NCBI GenBank assembly: GCA_026225945.1
Contig: JAMJFZ010001089.1
Span: 6,068,501-6,132,500, forward strand
Source: Cricetomys ansorgei
Lineage: Eukaryota; Chordata; Mammalia; Rodentia; Nesomyidae
Direction of reading: 5' to 3'
DNA length: 64,000 nucleotides
Positions 1 through 11,710 of this stretch are shown in pieces; the first letter of the stretch is position 1, and each line of letters begins with the position of its first letter. The notes beneath the pieces are model-generated. The model was not told the origin of the DNA, made no database searches, and worked only from the letters and a program-made list of their open reading frames with translations. The position numbers were made by a program, and so were the translations under genes.

Positions 1-610
1 TGTTGGATGCCTGGTATTTTTCACCACACACGCACAATGGAGTTAGGTAACTCTGGAATGGAAGAGGATTAAACAAGGAGAGGCCTGATTAAGTAAGCTT
101 CCAAAATGTATTCTTGGGTGGGGAGAAGAGAAACTATACAACAATGGCAGATATCGGTTCATCCAAGTGACCGCCGCCTGTGAGCACATCCATGTTGTTT
201 GTGTGTGTGCACATGCGTGCTTCAAGATATTTACACATCTACATGTCTTCACTAAAAAGCATTGGTTGAGCGTGTTACTTACATCTTATTTGATATTTCT
301 CAACATACTTACTCCAAAGAAGTCTCTCAAAACCTATGCTACTCACTGTCTTTATCAACCTGCCAAATTAGTCAGGCAAAAGAAACATACAAATTCATTC
401 ATTTTCAACTGTACATTTGAAGGAAAAGCTAGAACGTGAGGAATCTCCTTATCGGAATAAATAAGACTATAATAAATGTATTATGAAAATAGTTACTCTA
501 AGGATAAATTAGCAAGCATTATAAAATACCTTTCTTCTTCTTCTTCCTTAAAAGTTGTCTGAGATTTTTCAGAAAGAAACTATAAGTCCAACTTTAAAAG
601 TTAAAAAGGT
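1..610. other. Unique sequence, no gene seen
   Basis: I see no repeat family, exon or RNA gene here. The open frames on both strands are short and lack domains. A short mixed TG stretch near 197-215 is the only low-complexity piece. Confidence 0.5.
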
Positions 611-805
611 GGGCTGGAGAAAGCAATTAAGAGTTCTTGTTCCTACAGATGACCTGGACTCAGTTCCCAGAACCCACACAAGGCAGCTCACATCCACTTG
701 TAACTCGAGTTCCAGGGGATCCAATGTCCTCTTCTAGGCTCTGAGGTCACTGAGCAGTCAAGGCTCAAATATATACACAATATCACAAAAATAAAAATAC
801 TTAAT
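611..805 (+). mobile_element. B2/B3-type tRNA-derived SINE
   Basis: The sequence follows the tRNA-derived rodent SINE from its head (ggctggagaaagcaattaagagttcttg) through 'cagttcccagaaccca', the body 'taactcgagttccaggggatccaatgtcctcttct', and an A-rich tail. It is diverged, so it is not a recent copy. Family B2 versus B3 is not separable by eye; the 'ttccaggggatcc' body favours B3. Confidence 0.85.
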
Positions 806-811
806 TTTTTA

Positions 812-2439
812 TTTAAGAGAACTTAAAAAGCCTAAAACCCTAGTTGATTTGCTCCTTTCAACATGAGAGATGTGTGGGTTAGATGCCGATGCCTGAAACT
901 GAGTGCGGACGAAGAAACAGAGTTGGATTTTTATATTCCCATGTGATCACTATTCTTTATTTGATGGGCGATTTTAGCTTCTGCCTTGTGGGTTTCCGCT
1001 GTCACGGAAACCTAGATACTCCCCAGAAGATTTTTGGTGGGTTCATGTAACTAACTCGCCCTGTTCCAAAGTTGGCTTAATGAAGAGGGTCCTTCTTGTG
1101 TGAGCACGTGTTTCTCAAAGAGTAGACTTGTGTCTTCTCGGAGTGAAACTGCACCTACAAAACCGTGACTCTTAGCACTGATCTCAGTAAGGCTGCAGTG
1201 ATTTGATTTTCAGGTTTGGTAAGGATGATGATGAATCACTGAGACAATTCAGGCCATCTATACCATACTGACTTTAAAAAGAAGGTGCGGGTGGACTCTC
1301 AAGATATTAAATGAGACTTTACATCCACTTTACTTACATATATGTTCGAGTGTAATGTGCGTGTCCTTATAAATCTGATAGGATTAAAAAAAGTGTTGAT
1401 TTGATCTGGGCAAAAATAGGTGCCCATTTTTCAAATGAATGCTTATCTTTTTGTTTGTTTGTTTGTTTTTATTCTACCTGGCGAAAACCGTACGTTCCAC
1501 ATTCACCTATGACAGCCCTGAATCAGAGAGACATTTTTGCCCAGCTTGGGCTCCCAGCTCTAAACTTTGTTGTTGGGTTGATTCCTTCCTGGTCTTGCTA
1601 GACATCAGGGAATGGAGACATGGCTGGTGATCCATTCTGCATAGAAAAGTGAAAGCTGAAGGCTGATCTGGGTCTATTTCCTGTCATCGTGTTCACAGAG
1701 GTTCTCTCTCTCTTACTTTAAACTGTCCCCCTTACTGAAGGCCCTCTATGGCCCCATCATGATGACTATGGGATCAAGTACTGCCCCCTTTATGTTTGCC
1801 TTCAAGTCAATACACACCTAAGGAGGAAAACCTAACACCCGGTAAGACTCTCAGAACATTTCAACAGCGATGCTGCTGTACGACGGTGCTGAAGCCCCTG
1901 TCCCACAGTCAGAATCTCATCTTTTCTGACATGGTTCACTTCAGACGAAGGAAGTACCCTAAGCTCTGCTGGAGTCGGTGTATTTGCATTGATACGAGGT
2001 TAGGAAAATGTCCCCAAGTCCTCAAGAAATCAATCAGTAGTCGTTCCTGTCCTCCTGAACTGCTTTGTGTTGAGAACAAGCACACGGAGCACGTCTGCGT
2101 GCCACTTGCCTCGTTCTGGTTGGAGCGCCCTGCCTGCTGCCCTGTCTCTCCGCAGCCACGTCGAGTTGAGGTTCATCACTCTAGGCAAAGCTGTGGGATG
2201 CTTGCTTAGAGGATGGCACCCTGAAACTCAGCCCACCTCGTCATACTAGATCACAAGAACTAATCCCAGATCGTTGCAGTTCCAAGGCCTGTGAGCCACC
2301 ATTCCTCAAAACCCTAACGTTACGTTTCTATGAGTGATCTTTTAAAGTTGCTATTCCCGTCTCTCTCTCTCTTGATCACAAACTCTGCCACTGATAAAGG
2401 GAAGATGCTTCTGTCTTCATCACTGCTTGCTTGATTCTT
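812..2439. other. Unique sequence, no gene seen
   Basis: No recognisable repeat other than a short (TTTG)n run at about 1451-1478. An open frame of 137 codons at 1796-2209 on the plus strand has no recognisable domain, no repeat origin that I can name, and no supporting splice or promoter context, so I do not call it a gene. Confidence 0.45.
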
Positions 2440-2640
2440 CTACTGTTACTCTGTTATTGATCAGCCATGGGAAAATATAATTGCAGGGGAAACAAATTCT
2501 GGCAAATTGATAGGATGATTGTGTTACAAGCAAACAATAATTATACAATAATATAGTTTGTGCTAATAAAATGCATTGTGCCTACGGACCTTGCAATTAG
2601 TACCCTCCTTAATACCAACCAAATTAATTTCAGAGCTGAC
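2440..2640. promoter_or_regulatory. Candidate conserved non-coding block
   Basis: About 200 bp of non-repetitive AT-rich DNA is dense in homeodomain cores (ATTA/TAAT) and SOX-like AACAAT words, for example around 2530-2550, plus TTGCAATTAG at about 2592. This texture resembles developmental enhancers, but this is inference; no alignment was possible. Confidence 0.25.
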
Positions 2641-2950
2641 ATTTCCAACACAAAGACATAGTAATTTGCAGTCTTGGGCTTCTTAATCCCATCTCCACTC
2701 GCTGATACAAGAGAGTGCTCAGAGCCTTGGAATCACACTTTTTATGGAGTGATCCCCACTCTTACCTCTGCTTACATTCTGCCTCTAGGACTCTCCTGAA
2801 ATATAAATAATTGACAAGTGAGTAAATTGTAAATGCACTGGATAGATTCAGAGAGGTGGCATGGTCAACTGGACGTTTCCCAAAGCATGGTTCACTTGAG
2901 CAAGACAGAGTAGTGACAGATCATCTTTAGGAAAATGCAGCCGTCATTTT

Positions 2951-3077
2951 GAGCATGATAGCAGATGCCTGTAACCTCAGCACTTACTCAGGGGTAGAGG
3001 GCTGAGGCAGGAGGGATAGAATGTTCAAGGCCAGCTAGGACCACATACTGAAACCTTATCTCAAAAATCCAAAAGAA
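2951..3077 (+). mobile_element. Old B1-like SINE
   Basis: The words 'gatgcctgtaacctcagcactta', 'gctgaggcaggaggg', 'ttcaaggccagctagga' and 'aaaccttatctcaaaaa' follow the 7SL-derived SINE layout. It is diverged, and its A-rich tail was used as target site by the next B1. Confidence 0.75.
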
Positions 3078-3230
3078 GTCAGGTGATGGTGTCCCACGCC
3101 TTTAATCCAGGTACTCAGGAGGGAGGCAGAGGCAGGAGCATCTCTGTGAGTTCCAGGCCAGCCTGGTCTACAAAGTGAGTTCCAAGACAGCCAGAGTTGC
3201 AACAGAGAAACCCTGTCTCCGGAGAAAAAA
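3078..3230 (+). mobile_element. B1 SINE with target-site duplication
   Basis: Near full-length B1: 'cctttaatccaggtactcagg', 'gaggcaggagcatctctgtgag', 'ccagcctggtctacaaagtgag', ending 'gttgcaacagagaaaccctgtctcc' and poly-A. It is flanked by direct repeats of aatccaaaagaa at 3066-3077 and 3231-3242, showing insertion into the tail of the older SINE just upstream. Confidence 0.93.
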
Positions 3231-3591
3231 AATCCAAAAGAAAGTACATGTGACCCGGAAGCATGACAACTGTCCCTAAAAGACGAGGCTCACAGATAGA
3301 CCTTAGAGACCTGACTAGGTACAGAGCACATAAAAGTTGCCCCTTTAAGACCTCATTGCAGCTGTGCAGCACAGATATTGTTTGATGTTTAAAGAATGAT
3401 TCCTGAGAAGGAGAAGAAGTCAGGCTATGTTTCTTCTTAGTTTCCCAAGGATGCATCAGAAAAATGAAGGTGGTTTTACAGATTTCGGGTGGGGGAGGGG
3501 GCAGCGGCAGGGGAGTTGATTCCTGAATGATTAGAAAACAGACGTAGGCTGAGAATTTGTCAAACAATAATTCCTGTGCCTGGACCTGTGA

Positions 3592-3594
3592 GAG

Positions 3595-3648
<54 letters not shown>
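3592..3648 (+). repeat. (TG)n microsatellite
   Basis: A nearly pure TG array preceded by GAGAGA. It gives the poly-Thr/His runs in minus-strand open frames here, which are therefore not genes. Confidence 0.97.
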
Positions 3649-3650
<2 letters not shown>

Positions 3651-5188
3651 AGTCACATGGCAACTGAGATAGGAGAACAGAGATACTGCAAGGAAGCTGA
3701 GAAAAGAGAGAAGAGCAGGTGAGCAGATGAACACACCATCTGCAACACAAAACAGTAAGGCTTGGTGAACCCACCTCCCTGCCAGTGCATCTGAACAGAA
3801 ACAGGGGGTAACCCAGAAGTCTCCTACCTCTGTCTTCTTCAGAGACACACAGGTTACTGAAGGACTGACTGTCACTAGCTGCTGGGATTTACAAAAGGGA
3901 CTTTCCTGCTTCAGTGTCCCCACTTGTCATACGGAGTCCTTGCCTTACTTCCTTTATTGCTCTGGGTTTGGTTCTTGCACATTTTGATGGGAAGAGTTAG
4001 GCCAGGAGCATCTCTGAGATCGACGGGAATCTTGCAATGGACGCCATGGAGATGCAGTTGCCTTCCAAAAGCCTGGGTTCTGTGTATGCCCATTCCAGTT
4101 TGCACCTTTAAGGAACCCAAAGAGAAGCTTTTAATAATGTCGCCACACAAATGGAAACATGGAAATGAATCTGACTAAAGGGTTTTATACTAACGGCGAC
4201 TTCTATTCCTGGCTGTATTTCAATCAGTATTCTTGTTTCCTAGTTATCTAAAACAAGAGAAAGCAATCATGTTCTTCTGATTGCAAGTTTGTTCACGTGC
4301 CTCAGAGATGGAGGCTTGGTTTTTAAGACATTGTTTTTGCCAAGTTCAAAGTTTTAAGACTATCGTGCTTTAAGAAGCAAGACAACTAAATGAGATTGGA
4401 TGTGTTTTGGAGACAGCTACAACACTGGGTACCCCATAGCACCCAAACCTACGTATCATGTTTGCATAATGTACATGAAAAAATAAATTATAGTTTGTTT
4501 CCTGCAACAAAAAAAAAAACAACTCTAAAGGTATTGGAAGTTGTTTTGTTTTTATTTGTTTTATTTGCTTTCACAGCCTGCTAGATTAGGAAAGATTTTG
4601 CTATGCCTCATATTAGAATGGAAAATGGCATATACGCAGGACAAAACACAGATGTGCATGCCAGCTCCCTAACTCTTGCTTTGGCCCTAACTTTTGCACT
4701 GTCCATCCATTTCTCTGGTGAACTCAGCAGCCTGTTAGCTCCATACATAGTTCCTTCTATATGAATCTGCTTCTTTATTTGCTTTTATACCTAAAAGAAG
4801 CCAAGAGTGTCTCCTTTCAGGAACATGCTATAGAGGGAAATGGAAGCTGATGGGGTAGGAAATCCAAAAGTCTGAGTGTTTTCCAGCCACAGGGCCCTTG
4901 CAGAACCTCCACTCCTTATTTCAACCTTTATCTCAGGAGGTACAGCTCCCCAATCCCCCTAAAAAGGGACAAAGTATTTCCCAAAGAGCCTAACTCTCTC
5001 CAGTAACAATCCCTCTGATAAAACATGACTCTGTTGATTCATGGTAAATTGGTGATACACCCAATTAGCTATTTGGTTGAAGCCAGGCTTAATACCTTAC
5101 ACATTTGTATCATATCCGCTTCAACTTTCATGACAGCCTCATGGCTAGGACCCTGGCATTTAACGAATTTGTCTCAGTATGAACTTGT
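3649..5188. other. Unique sequence, no gene seen
   Basis: No recognisable repeat or exon. A poly-A run sits near 4508-4519. Open frames are short. Confidence 0.45.
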
Positions 5189-5338
5189 AGTTGGGTGTGG
5201 TCACGCACACCTGTGATCCTGGCACTTGACAGGTAAAGGTGGGAGCATCAGGAATTCAGGACTGGCCTCTGCTACACAGATTGTTTGAGGCAGCCTAGTC
5301 TACATGTGACCTTGTCTTTAGCAAAGAAAGAAAGAAAT
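5189..5338 (+). mobile_element. Diverged B1/B4-like SINE
   Basis: The start 'gttgggtgtggtcacgcacacctgtgatcctggcactt' and later 'cagcctagtctacatgtgaccttgtct' plus an A/G-rich tail match an old 7SL-type SINE. Confidence 0.7.
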
Positions 5339-5532
5339 GCAGAAGGTCTTTAACTAAGAGAGATCAGTGTCACTCGGGAAAGAGTCAATGGGAAAAAATC
5401 TTCCAGGCCCACTTACCTTCATCAGGCTAGAGATTGTATTTTACTGCTGATGATTTTCATCAGAATTCCATTTAGTGGTTTGTGAAAAAGGAACTCTGGG
5501 ATACAGTGTTGCCAGACATGACTGCCTTTACC

Positions 5533-5727
5533 TTTGTTTGTCTGTGACAGCATCTTATGTAGCCCAGGCTAGGCTTGAATTTATGGTGTAGGTGAGGATG
5601 ACCTTGAATGTTGGGATTATGAGTGTGTGCCATCCTACTGGATTTGTGCAGTACTAGGGACCAAACCCGAGGCTTCTTGGGTTGGTTAAATGTGGTATGC
5701 ATTACCTTTAGCTTTACCTCTCAAGTG
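5533..5727 (-). mobile_element. RSINE1/B4-type SINE
   Basis: Read on the minus strand this is an ID-like tRNA head ('gaagcctcgggtttggtccctagtactg' in complement) followed by a B1-like body. On the plus strand one sees 'gtagcccaggctaggcttgaa', 'tgggattatgagtgtgtgcca', 'gggaccaaacccgaggcttc'. The ID plus B1 order defines the B4/RSINE1 composite. Confidence 0.8.
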
Positions 5728-5828
5728 CAAGGATTATAGGTGTGTGGTAGGACACCCAACTACAAGGTCATATTGAGACAAATTAGTTAAAGCCAGGGTC
5801 CTAGCTTTCTTGGGTAAGCTAAATAGGG

Positions 5829-6172
5829 TGATTTGAATGAGAAATGTCTCCCATAGGCTCAAGCATTTGCACGCTTGGCCGCCACTAAGTGATGCTTTGT
5901 GGGGAGCTTGTGGGAAAGTATCTCACTGGAGATGGGCTTTGGGGCTCTGTAGTCATTCCACCTCCAGTTCACACTCTCTGTTTTGTGTTAGAAGACAAAT
6001 GTGTGAACTCTCGGCTTCCCACTCCTGCACCATGCCTGCCACCTGCTACCCATGGCTCCTTCCCGCCAAGACAATGGGTTCATCTCTCTGGAAGGTTAAG
6101 CCAAAATAAACTCCCTCTTCCTTGCCTTTGGTCATGATGTTTTATTCCAGCAACAGAAAAGTAGCTAATACA
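5829..6172 (+). mobile_element. MT-type MaLR solo LTR
   Basis: About 344 bp beginning 'tgatttgaatgag...ataggctcaagcatttg', with the interior 'cactggagatgggctttggggct', a polyadenylation signal in 'gccaaaataaactccctc', and the end 'cagcaacagaaaagtagctaataca'. These are the hallmarks of rodent MT LTRs (ERVL-MaLR). Termini are TG...CA. I see no clear 5-bp target duplication. Confidence 0.85.
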
Positions 6173-6712
6173 GGAAACGAGCTCTCTACCCATTGAGGCA
6201 CACCCTGGCCCTGTTCCTTAACTCTTAATGAGTGTCAACTGTACCCTAAGCTCTGCTGCAGTGGAGCCCAGTCACACACTGAAGAGCAGGCGGTGTGTGT
6301 GCATGTATCTCAATCAATATGCATTTACTGCTGCTATAAATGACAGTAAAACACAGCTACTCCCTGTGTGTCATTACCACCCACAGTAGCCCAATAGGCA
6401 TTCTCTTACTCTATCTTATTAGGTTCCTGGAAAGCTTCATTCAAATCAAGTTATGTTAAAGGCCATCAAGGAAGCCATTATCCTATGGAGAACTCATTTA
6501 TGAAGCAATAGGTAGGATATTATTCATCCGTTGAATCTTGGTATCAAATTTAGGCTTTTCTTCTGCAGTTACCTGATTTGAACTCTGGGAAGCGAATCGC
6601 TCTTTATTCAGCATTCTTGAACTCCTATTAAGGCAACACAAACAGAGTGCCCAATTTCAAGAGCTGAGAGAGGAGCCACTGTTTTATTGATAACACAAGG
6701 GAAATGATATAT
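6173..6712. other. Unique sequence, no gene seen
   Basis: No recognisable repeat. AT-rich stretch around 6480-6620 with no clear motif organisation. Confidence 0.4.
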
Positions 6713-7110
6713 CTGTGCTAGTTTGCTTTCTGTTGCTGTCATAAAACAATGACCAAAAGCATCAGGGAAGAAAGGGTTTCTTTCATCTTAGAGCCTGTCA
6801 TCATCCAGCAACACCAAGTCAGGAACTCAAGGCGGGAACATGGAGGCCAGAACTGAAGCAGAGACCGTTAAGGACTGCTGCTTACAGGCTTGCTCCCAGG
6901 CTCCTAGTCAGCAACTCTACTTATACAGCCTGGGCAGATTTACCTAAGGATGGAACCACTCACAGTGGGCGGGGCCCTCCCACATCAATCATCATTCAAG
7001 ACAATGCCCCACAGACATGCCCACAGGCTAGTCTGATGGAGGCAGTTCCTCAACTGAGGTACCCTCCTCCAAGGTGTGTCTAGTTGACAAACCAAGATTA
7101 GTCATCACAA
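6713..7110 (-). mobile_element. MaLR-like LTR, family unresolved
   Basis: On the plus strand it reads 'tagtttgctttctgttgctgtcataaaacaatgaccaaaagc...ggaactcaaggcgggaacatggaggc...ggggccctcccacatcaatc...gacaatgccccacagacatgcc...caactgaggtaccctcctcc', typical of a common rodent LTR-like repeat in reverse orientation. I cannot assign the exact subfamily. Confidence 0.7.
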
Positions 7111-7382
7111 TATTCTCAGAACTGTAACAACCCAAGTGTTACTGGGGTACTGGAAAAAATCCAAAGTGAGAATAAAAACCGAGAACAAAGTAATGCATTC
7201 CCAGAAGTTCAGACATCCTTCGTGTACACAAACAAACAGTTAATAGCAGTGCCACTTGTGTAAGCTTTTGCTTTTTCAGTTCTTCTGATTAATCTCTCCA
7301 ATAAATATGTCCTAATAAAATATTTCAATCTCACGATGAAACTGCTGGGTGTCACTGGAGAGGCTGTTAAAAAGGAACACTC

Positions 7383-7602
7383 TGGGCAGGAGAGATGGTT
7401 CATTGGCTAAGAGGGCTTTCTCTGTAAGCATGAGGGCCTGAGTTCACATTCCCAGCCTACCTAAACTGGCGAGCTCCAGGTTCATTGAGAGGCCTGCTTC
7501 AAAGCATTAAGGTGGAGAGGGATGCTTCGATCTCCGTATGTGCTTGCATGGGTACAAAAACTCTCAGGATTATTCTCATGCAGCACACACAAAAACTCAC
7601 TC
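7383..7602 (+). mobile_element. B3A-type SINE, shortened
   Basis: tRNA-derived head 'gggcaggagagatggttcattggctaaga' and 'gagggcctgagttcacattcccag', then the B3A-specific 'gagctccaggttcattgagaggcctgcttcaaa...aaggtggagagggatg'. The middle of the element is deleted relative to the family layout. Confidence 0.8.
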
Positions 7603-7959
7603 GTAGAGTAAGCATTGCTCCGTGACTTACAGATGCTCTTAAAAAAAAAGTCTGTCAGCTTTTCATAATCCATTCGTTACTTGCTTTCAACCCAAGCCAT
7701 TCTGCTCCTGCCCTCTGAACTCTAAAGGTAGGTAGTTCAGCATAAATGTGCTGGGAGTCCAGGGGGCTGGGGGGAGCTGACGGGTGCAAATGGTGCAAGA
7801 GCTAGGTAGGGTGCAGTGGAGACCCAGACTTGGTATTCGTACTCTGTGCAATTGATCCCACTGGTTTGTTACTATTTTTTTTTTTCCTTTTTGTTCTGCC
7901 ATTTAGTTACAGGGTACCACTGGAAGCCTCTGCCAACACGGTCTGTCCCATCAGCCCTC
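7603..7959. other. Unique sequence with poly-T run
   Basis: A poly-T run sits at 7875-7885. No gene or known repeat is seen. Confidence 0.4.
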
Positions 7960-8410
7960 TGGCACACCGCGTTGATCAGTAGATAAAGCCTTCCCGGCAC
8001 TCAGCGCAGCTACCGCCATCGCAGAAGCCACAGCAGCCAGCCGGCAGCCCTGCGGAACTCACTAACTGCCTCTCCACCTGCTGTCACCTTCTTGGTTCCC
8101 CAAGGCTTTCCTTGTTGTGGATAGTCATGGTGCTTGCTTGACCTTGGCCCCTGCAGCTGGCGGACTTCCAGAAACAGCTCTATTGACAAGGTGTGCTGAA
8201 GCCTGTGTGTGCTCAGTACAGGGCAGAGGACGGCTGCTGACATCCCCATGGCCCAGTTTTCCCGAGGATGCAGAAATGCTGCAGGCTTCTGTCTGGCAGC
8301 CTCAGCTCTGCCCCTCGCCCCGCATGGAGGAAGCCAGACTGTGCCTGCCTTCGGCGTGGACGGAAACCGCAAAGAGACAAAGATGAAAGCGACAGCAAGA
8401 CGTGAATTGT
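7960..8410. promoter_or_regulatory. CpG-enriched unique block
   Basis: By eye this about 450-bp block holds roughly 15 CpG dinucleotides, far above the flanking CpG-poor DNA, for example in 'agctaccgccatcgcag', 'ctcgccccgcatgg' and 'ttcggcgtggacgg'. Open frames exist on both strands (8010-8372 minus, 8117-8386 plus) without domains. It could be a small CpG-island-like regulatory element, an unrecognised exon, or a young GC-rich stretch. Confidence 0.25.
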
Positions 8411-8441
8411 ACTTTTCCAGTCTGATGAAGCTTTACAGCAC

Positions 8442-8696
<255 letters not shown>

Positions 8697-9418
8697 CCCT
8701 TCCAGTTATTTAAACATGACTACAACACATCCAGACATGAGTGACACATGGATTTTTATCTGATTGATGTTTCTCTCTTTGAAGTCCTTAGGCCATCTGA
8801 GAGGAAGTTATGTCAATTTAAATTTTTCAGTAACTCCTGTTGTGTGTGTGTGTGTGTGTGTGTGTGGTGCACCAAACCAGAACCTGTGTCAGGACGATGG
8901 TTAGTGTAATACTAGTTGCTGTACAGCTGACTTTGAAAATTACTCACAAAAGATTGAGCCCAGGCGAAACCAGACAGGCGAGTTTCCCACGCTGCGCCCG
9001 CTGCGCCCTCTGCACCCTCTGCACCGGGTCGCTTTTTCTTTGCAAACTTGGCTTTGCTTTTATGTAGCCGGGAAGCATGTGTTGTCATGTCATGCAGTAA
9101 CCGGGGCGGGTTTCCTTGTGGCTGGGAACCAGGAGGCTTTGGGAGATCCTGCAGGAGCCTTTTTCCACATGGGAACTCACATCCTGCCAAAGGAGAAAAA
9201 TGTGTTGCAATCACTTTCTTGCTGTCATCTGCTCCAACATTCTCCCCAGCGGGGGTCTCTTTGTGCTTGTGCTGGGGTTGTCGGTTCCTAGACTCATTGG
9301 CCTTCCACTCTTGAGAAACGCGAAGGAGTAAGGGCCTGCTCCTCAATCATTAAGGCACACTTAGAGGTGTTTTGATTTTCTTCAATGTCTAATCAACTTC
9401 AAAGCTCTTTCAAAGGTG
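8697..9418. other. Unique sequence with short tandem repeats
   Basis: A (TG)n run lies at 8839-8866. A short GC-rich tandem of about 9-bp units (gctgcgccc-like) lies at about 8992-9028. Several overlapping open frames at 8912-9346 on both strands lack domains. Confidence 0.45.
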
Positions 9419-9561
9419 CACGCGTGTGTGTGTGTATGTATGTGTTTGTGTGTACACACGTGTCTATGTATGTGTTTATGTGTGTGCACATGTGTGTATG
9501 TATGTGTGTGCATGCTTGTATTGTGTGTGTGTGAGAGAGAGAGAGAGAAAGAGAGAGAGAG
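9419..9561 (+). repeat. (TG/TATG)n then (GA)n microsatellite
   Basis: Compound low-complexity tract: TG and TATG units followed by GAGAGA. Such compounds are usual SINE-tail derivatives in rodents. Confidence 0.95.
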
Positions 9562-9564
9562 TTA

Positions 9565-9655
9565 CTCTGTAGCACCAGAAGACCTTGAACTTTTTATGTA
9601 GCCCAGGCTAGCTTGGAATCCATAATCCTCCTGCCTGTAAACTCTTGAGTATGAG
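9565..9655 (-). mobile_element. SINE fragment (B1/B4-like)
   Basis: 'ttatgtagcccaggctagcttggaatccataatcctcctgcct' is the complement of a B1/B4 body. The rest is not recognisable. Confidence 0.6.
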
Positions 9656-10565
9656 TTTATAGATTTGTTTGATGGTTACAACTACCTTGGGGAAAAACAA
9701 GGAACTGTCTGCAGTGGTGCAAGATGACAGGCTTTGTTTTTGTTTTGTTTTTTCACTTTGTCAGCAGATGCTAGGCTAACCCCACGGTGAAGCTGGGACT
9801 CAGACCCAGCTCTTCTGATTCCAGCTGGCAAGTTTGCTCTTTGCATTGAAGGTTCTCCAGGTTCCCCCAGCTCCTCCTGTCGAGAGACACTACACGTACA
9901 CACAACAGCCTGTGCAGGTCACTCCTGTACCTCGGGCCTTAAGATTAACCAATTGGTGTGGAAGCTAAGAGGGTGACACATTCTTGCCAAAACATTGGTG
10001 TCTGGGACCACGTTCAGCTCTTCGTCATCTACCGCTAATATATCTATCTTTGTCTCTTTCGTTGTTTGTTTATTGAGCCAAGCCTTGCCATGGAGTGAAA
10101 TTATCAATTCCTCTTTGAATGTTTTTGTTATCTTTAAATCTTTATAGTTGTTTTGACCAAACAAGTACACAGCACCTTGCATGAGGTGGCTTCGATGTTG
10201 GCTTGATTAACTGGGTCCATGTTATGGGTGAAGTGTGTTCAGCTCTGTGGGCCAGGACTGTATATTTGTTCTACAATGACTCACCTCCCGTAACTAGTTA
10301 CAATCACCCTCCAAGTTTCAAAAGAGAGAGAGAGAAATAAAAGAATCCTGTCTGGACTGTATTATAAACTTGCTACAACACCTGTCTGTGCTTTTGAATT
10401 GAGGTTTTCCTTCTCAGAGTCACTTAAGACTTAACTGATATTCATAGCTGTGGAGTTAGAAAAGCCCTCCCTCCCAGATCCATCCCCTGAAAGGTTTTTT
10501 AATTTCCTTTTCTACATTTCCTTTAATAGTATATGTGGTATTTTTTTCTCTTTTATCCCTATCCC
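9656..10565. other. Unique sequence, no gene seen
   Basis: No known repeat apart from a (GA)n run near 10324-10335. Short open frames only. Confidence 0.4.
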
Positions 10566-10570
10566 CTCCC

Positions 10571-10645
10571 GGATGGAAAGATAGAGCCCAGGTCCTCATG
10601 CATGGCAGGAAGGCACTCTACTACTGAGCTATATGCTTAACCCTC
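10571..10645 (-). mobile_element. ID-like SINE fragment
   Basis: 'agcccaggtcctcatgcatggcaggaaggcactctactactgagctata' is the complement of the ID core (BC1/tRNA-Ala related), where the A and B box region is still visible. Confidence 0.7.
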
Positions 10646-10675
10646 TCTGTTTTGAAAACTCACTGCTGAAATGAC

Positions 10676-10798
10676 ACAGCAACTCAAGAGGCAGAGGCAG
10701 AAGGTGCAAGTTCAAGACAAGCCTGGGCTATCAAATGAACTCAAGGCCAGCCCAGGCAACATAATGAAACAATGTCTCAAAATTAAAAGTAAAAAGAA
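10676..10798 (+). mobile_element. Diverged B1/B4-like SINE fragment
   Basis: 'aactcaagaggcagaggcag', 'caagacaagcctgggctatc', 'aggccagcccaggcaacataatgaaacaatgtctcaaaa' match an old 7SL-type SINE. Confidence 0.65.
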
Positions 10799-10802
10799 AG
10801 GT

Positions 10803-10870
10803 GGGGGTGGGGCTGGGAGGTAGAGTGCTTGCCTAGCACGGACAAAGCCTTAGGTAACAAACAAAATAGA
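10803..10870 (+). mobile_element. ID-like SINE fragment
   Basis: 'ggggctgggaggtagagtgcttgcctagcacggacaaagcctta' follows the ID core including the B-box region. It lies 4 bp past the previous SINE tail. Confidence 0.7.
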
Positions 10871-11414
10871 ATTACACATCCACAAAGCTCCCCCTCTATT
10901 CCCTACTTTCTCTCACTTTTAAAAGCCTTGCTAAAAGTCTGCTTTCCAGCCGTAAGCGAAGCTATGAACACTGCACGGTAAAGCAGGCATGCTCACAGTC
11001 TGGAATCTGACCTTTCACCTCCCTGCCACACTCCTCTTGTCATAGAGAGAATCATGGACCACAGCCTGCACGGTCACAGAGACCTGTTGCAGACAGCCCT
11101 TCCCTCTACTGGCATCGAGCTCCTCGTCTCAGATGTCCCAAACACACTCAGAGTGTCTCGTGAATGTGCTACAAGGGCTCTTTGACGATGCTCACCAGCA
11201 GACAGGAGCTGAAGGTAGGGAAGGTGAATAGCTCAGAGAAAGTAGGGCAAAGGGGGTATGAATTATACTCAGCAGAGCAAACCACGCCCACAGCTGACTC
11301 AACTAGAACACAGTTTGTCCAGGTATAGAGCAAAATGGAATGTGTTAGAAAACAGGACACTGCTTTCTGTGCCACCAACACCTCCTGTTATTTCCAAAGT
11401 AAAGGGAAAGAGGT
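10871..11414. other. Unique sequence, no gene seen
   Basis: No known repeat or exon recognised. Confidence 0.4.
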
Positions 11415-11480
11415 TGGAGGCTGGAGGTATAGCTCAGTGGTAAGCATTTGCCTGGGTTCCATCCCCAGCAATATACACAC
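11415..11480 (+). mobile_element. ID SINE fragment
   Basis: 'ggaggctggaggtatagctcagtggtaagcatttgcctgggttccatccccagca' retains both internal promoter-like boxes of the ID family. Confidence 0.78.
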
Positions 11481-11710
11481 CCAATCCAATGAAGTAAAAC
11501 TGACATCAATGGACCTTTTGCTCAGGATGAAGCGTTGTGGACAACCACTAATGAGACATAAAGAAGAGAGAAAAAGACATCATATGACACTGTCCATGGG
11601 CTGCCATGGAGACTCATCATTTAGTTTGAAGAGACTTCTTTTTGAGCCAGGAAATTCAGTTTTTGTGAAGATTATGAACAAATCTAGAATTTCTTTTTTT
11701 AAAGGAGGAA

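Noticed and set aside
1796..2209. 137-codon plus-strand frame
   Set aside because: Composition looks random, with no domain, no promoter and no splice signals.
3115..3774. 219-codon minus-strand open frame
   Set aside because: It runs through a B1 SINE and a (TG)n array; the Thr-His run and SINE-derived residues show it is repeat translation.
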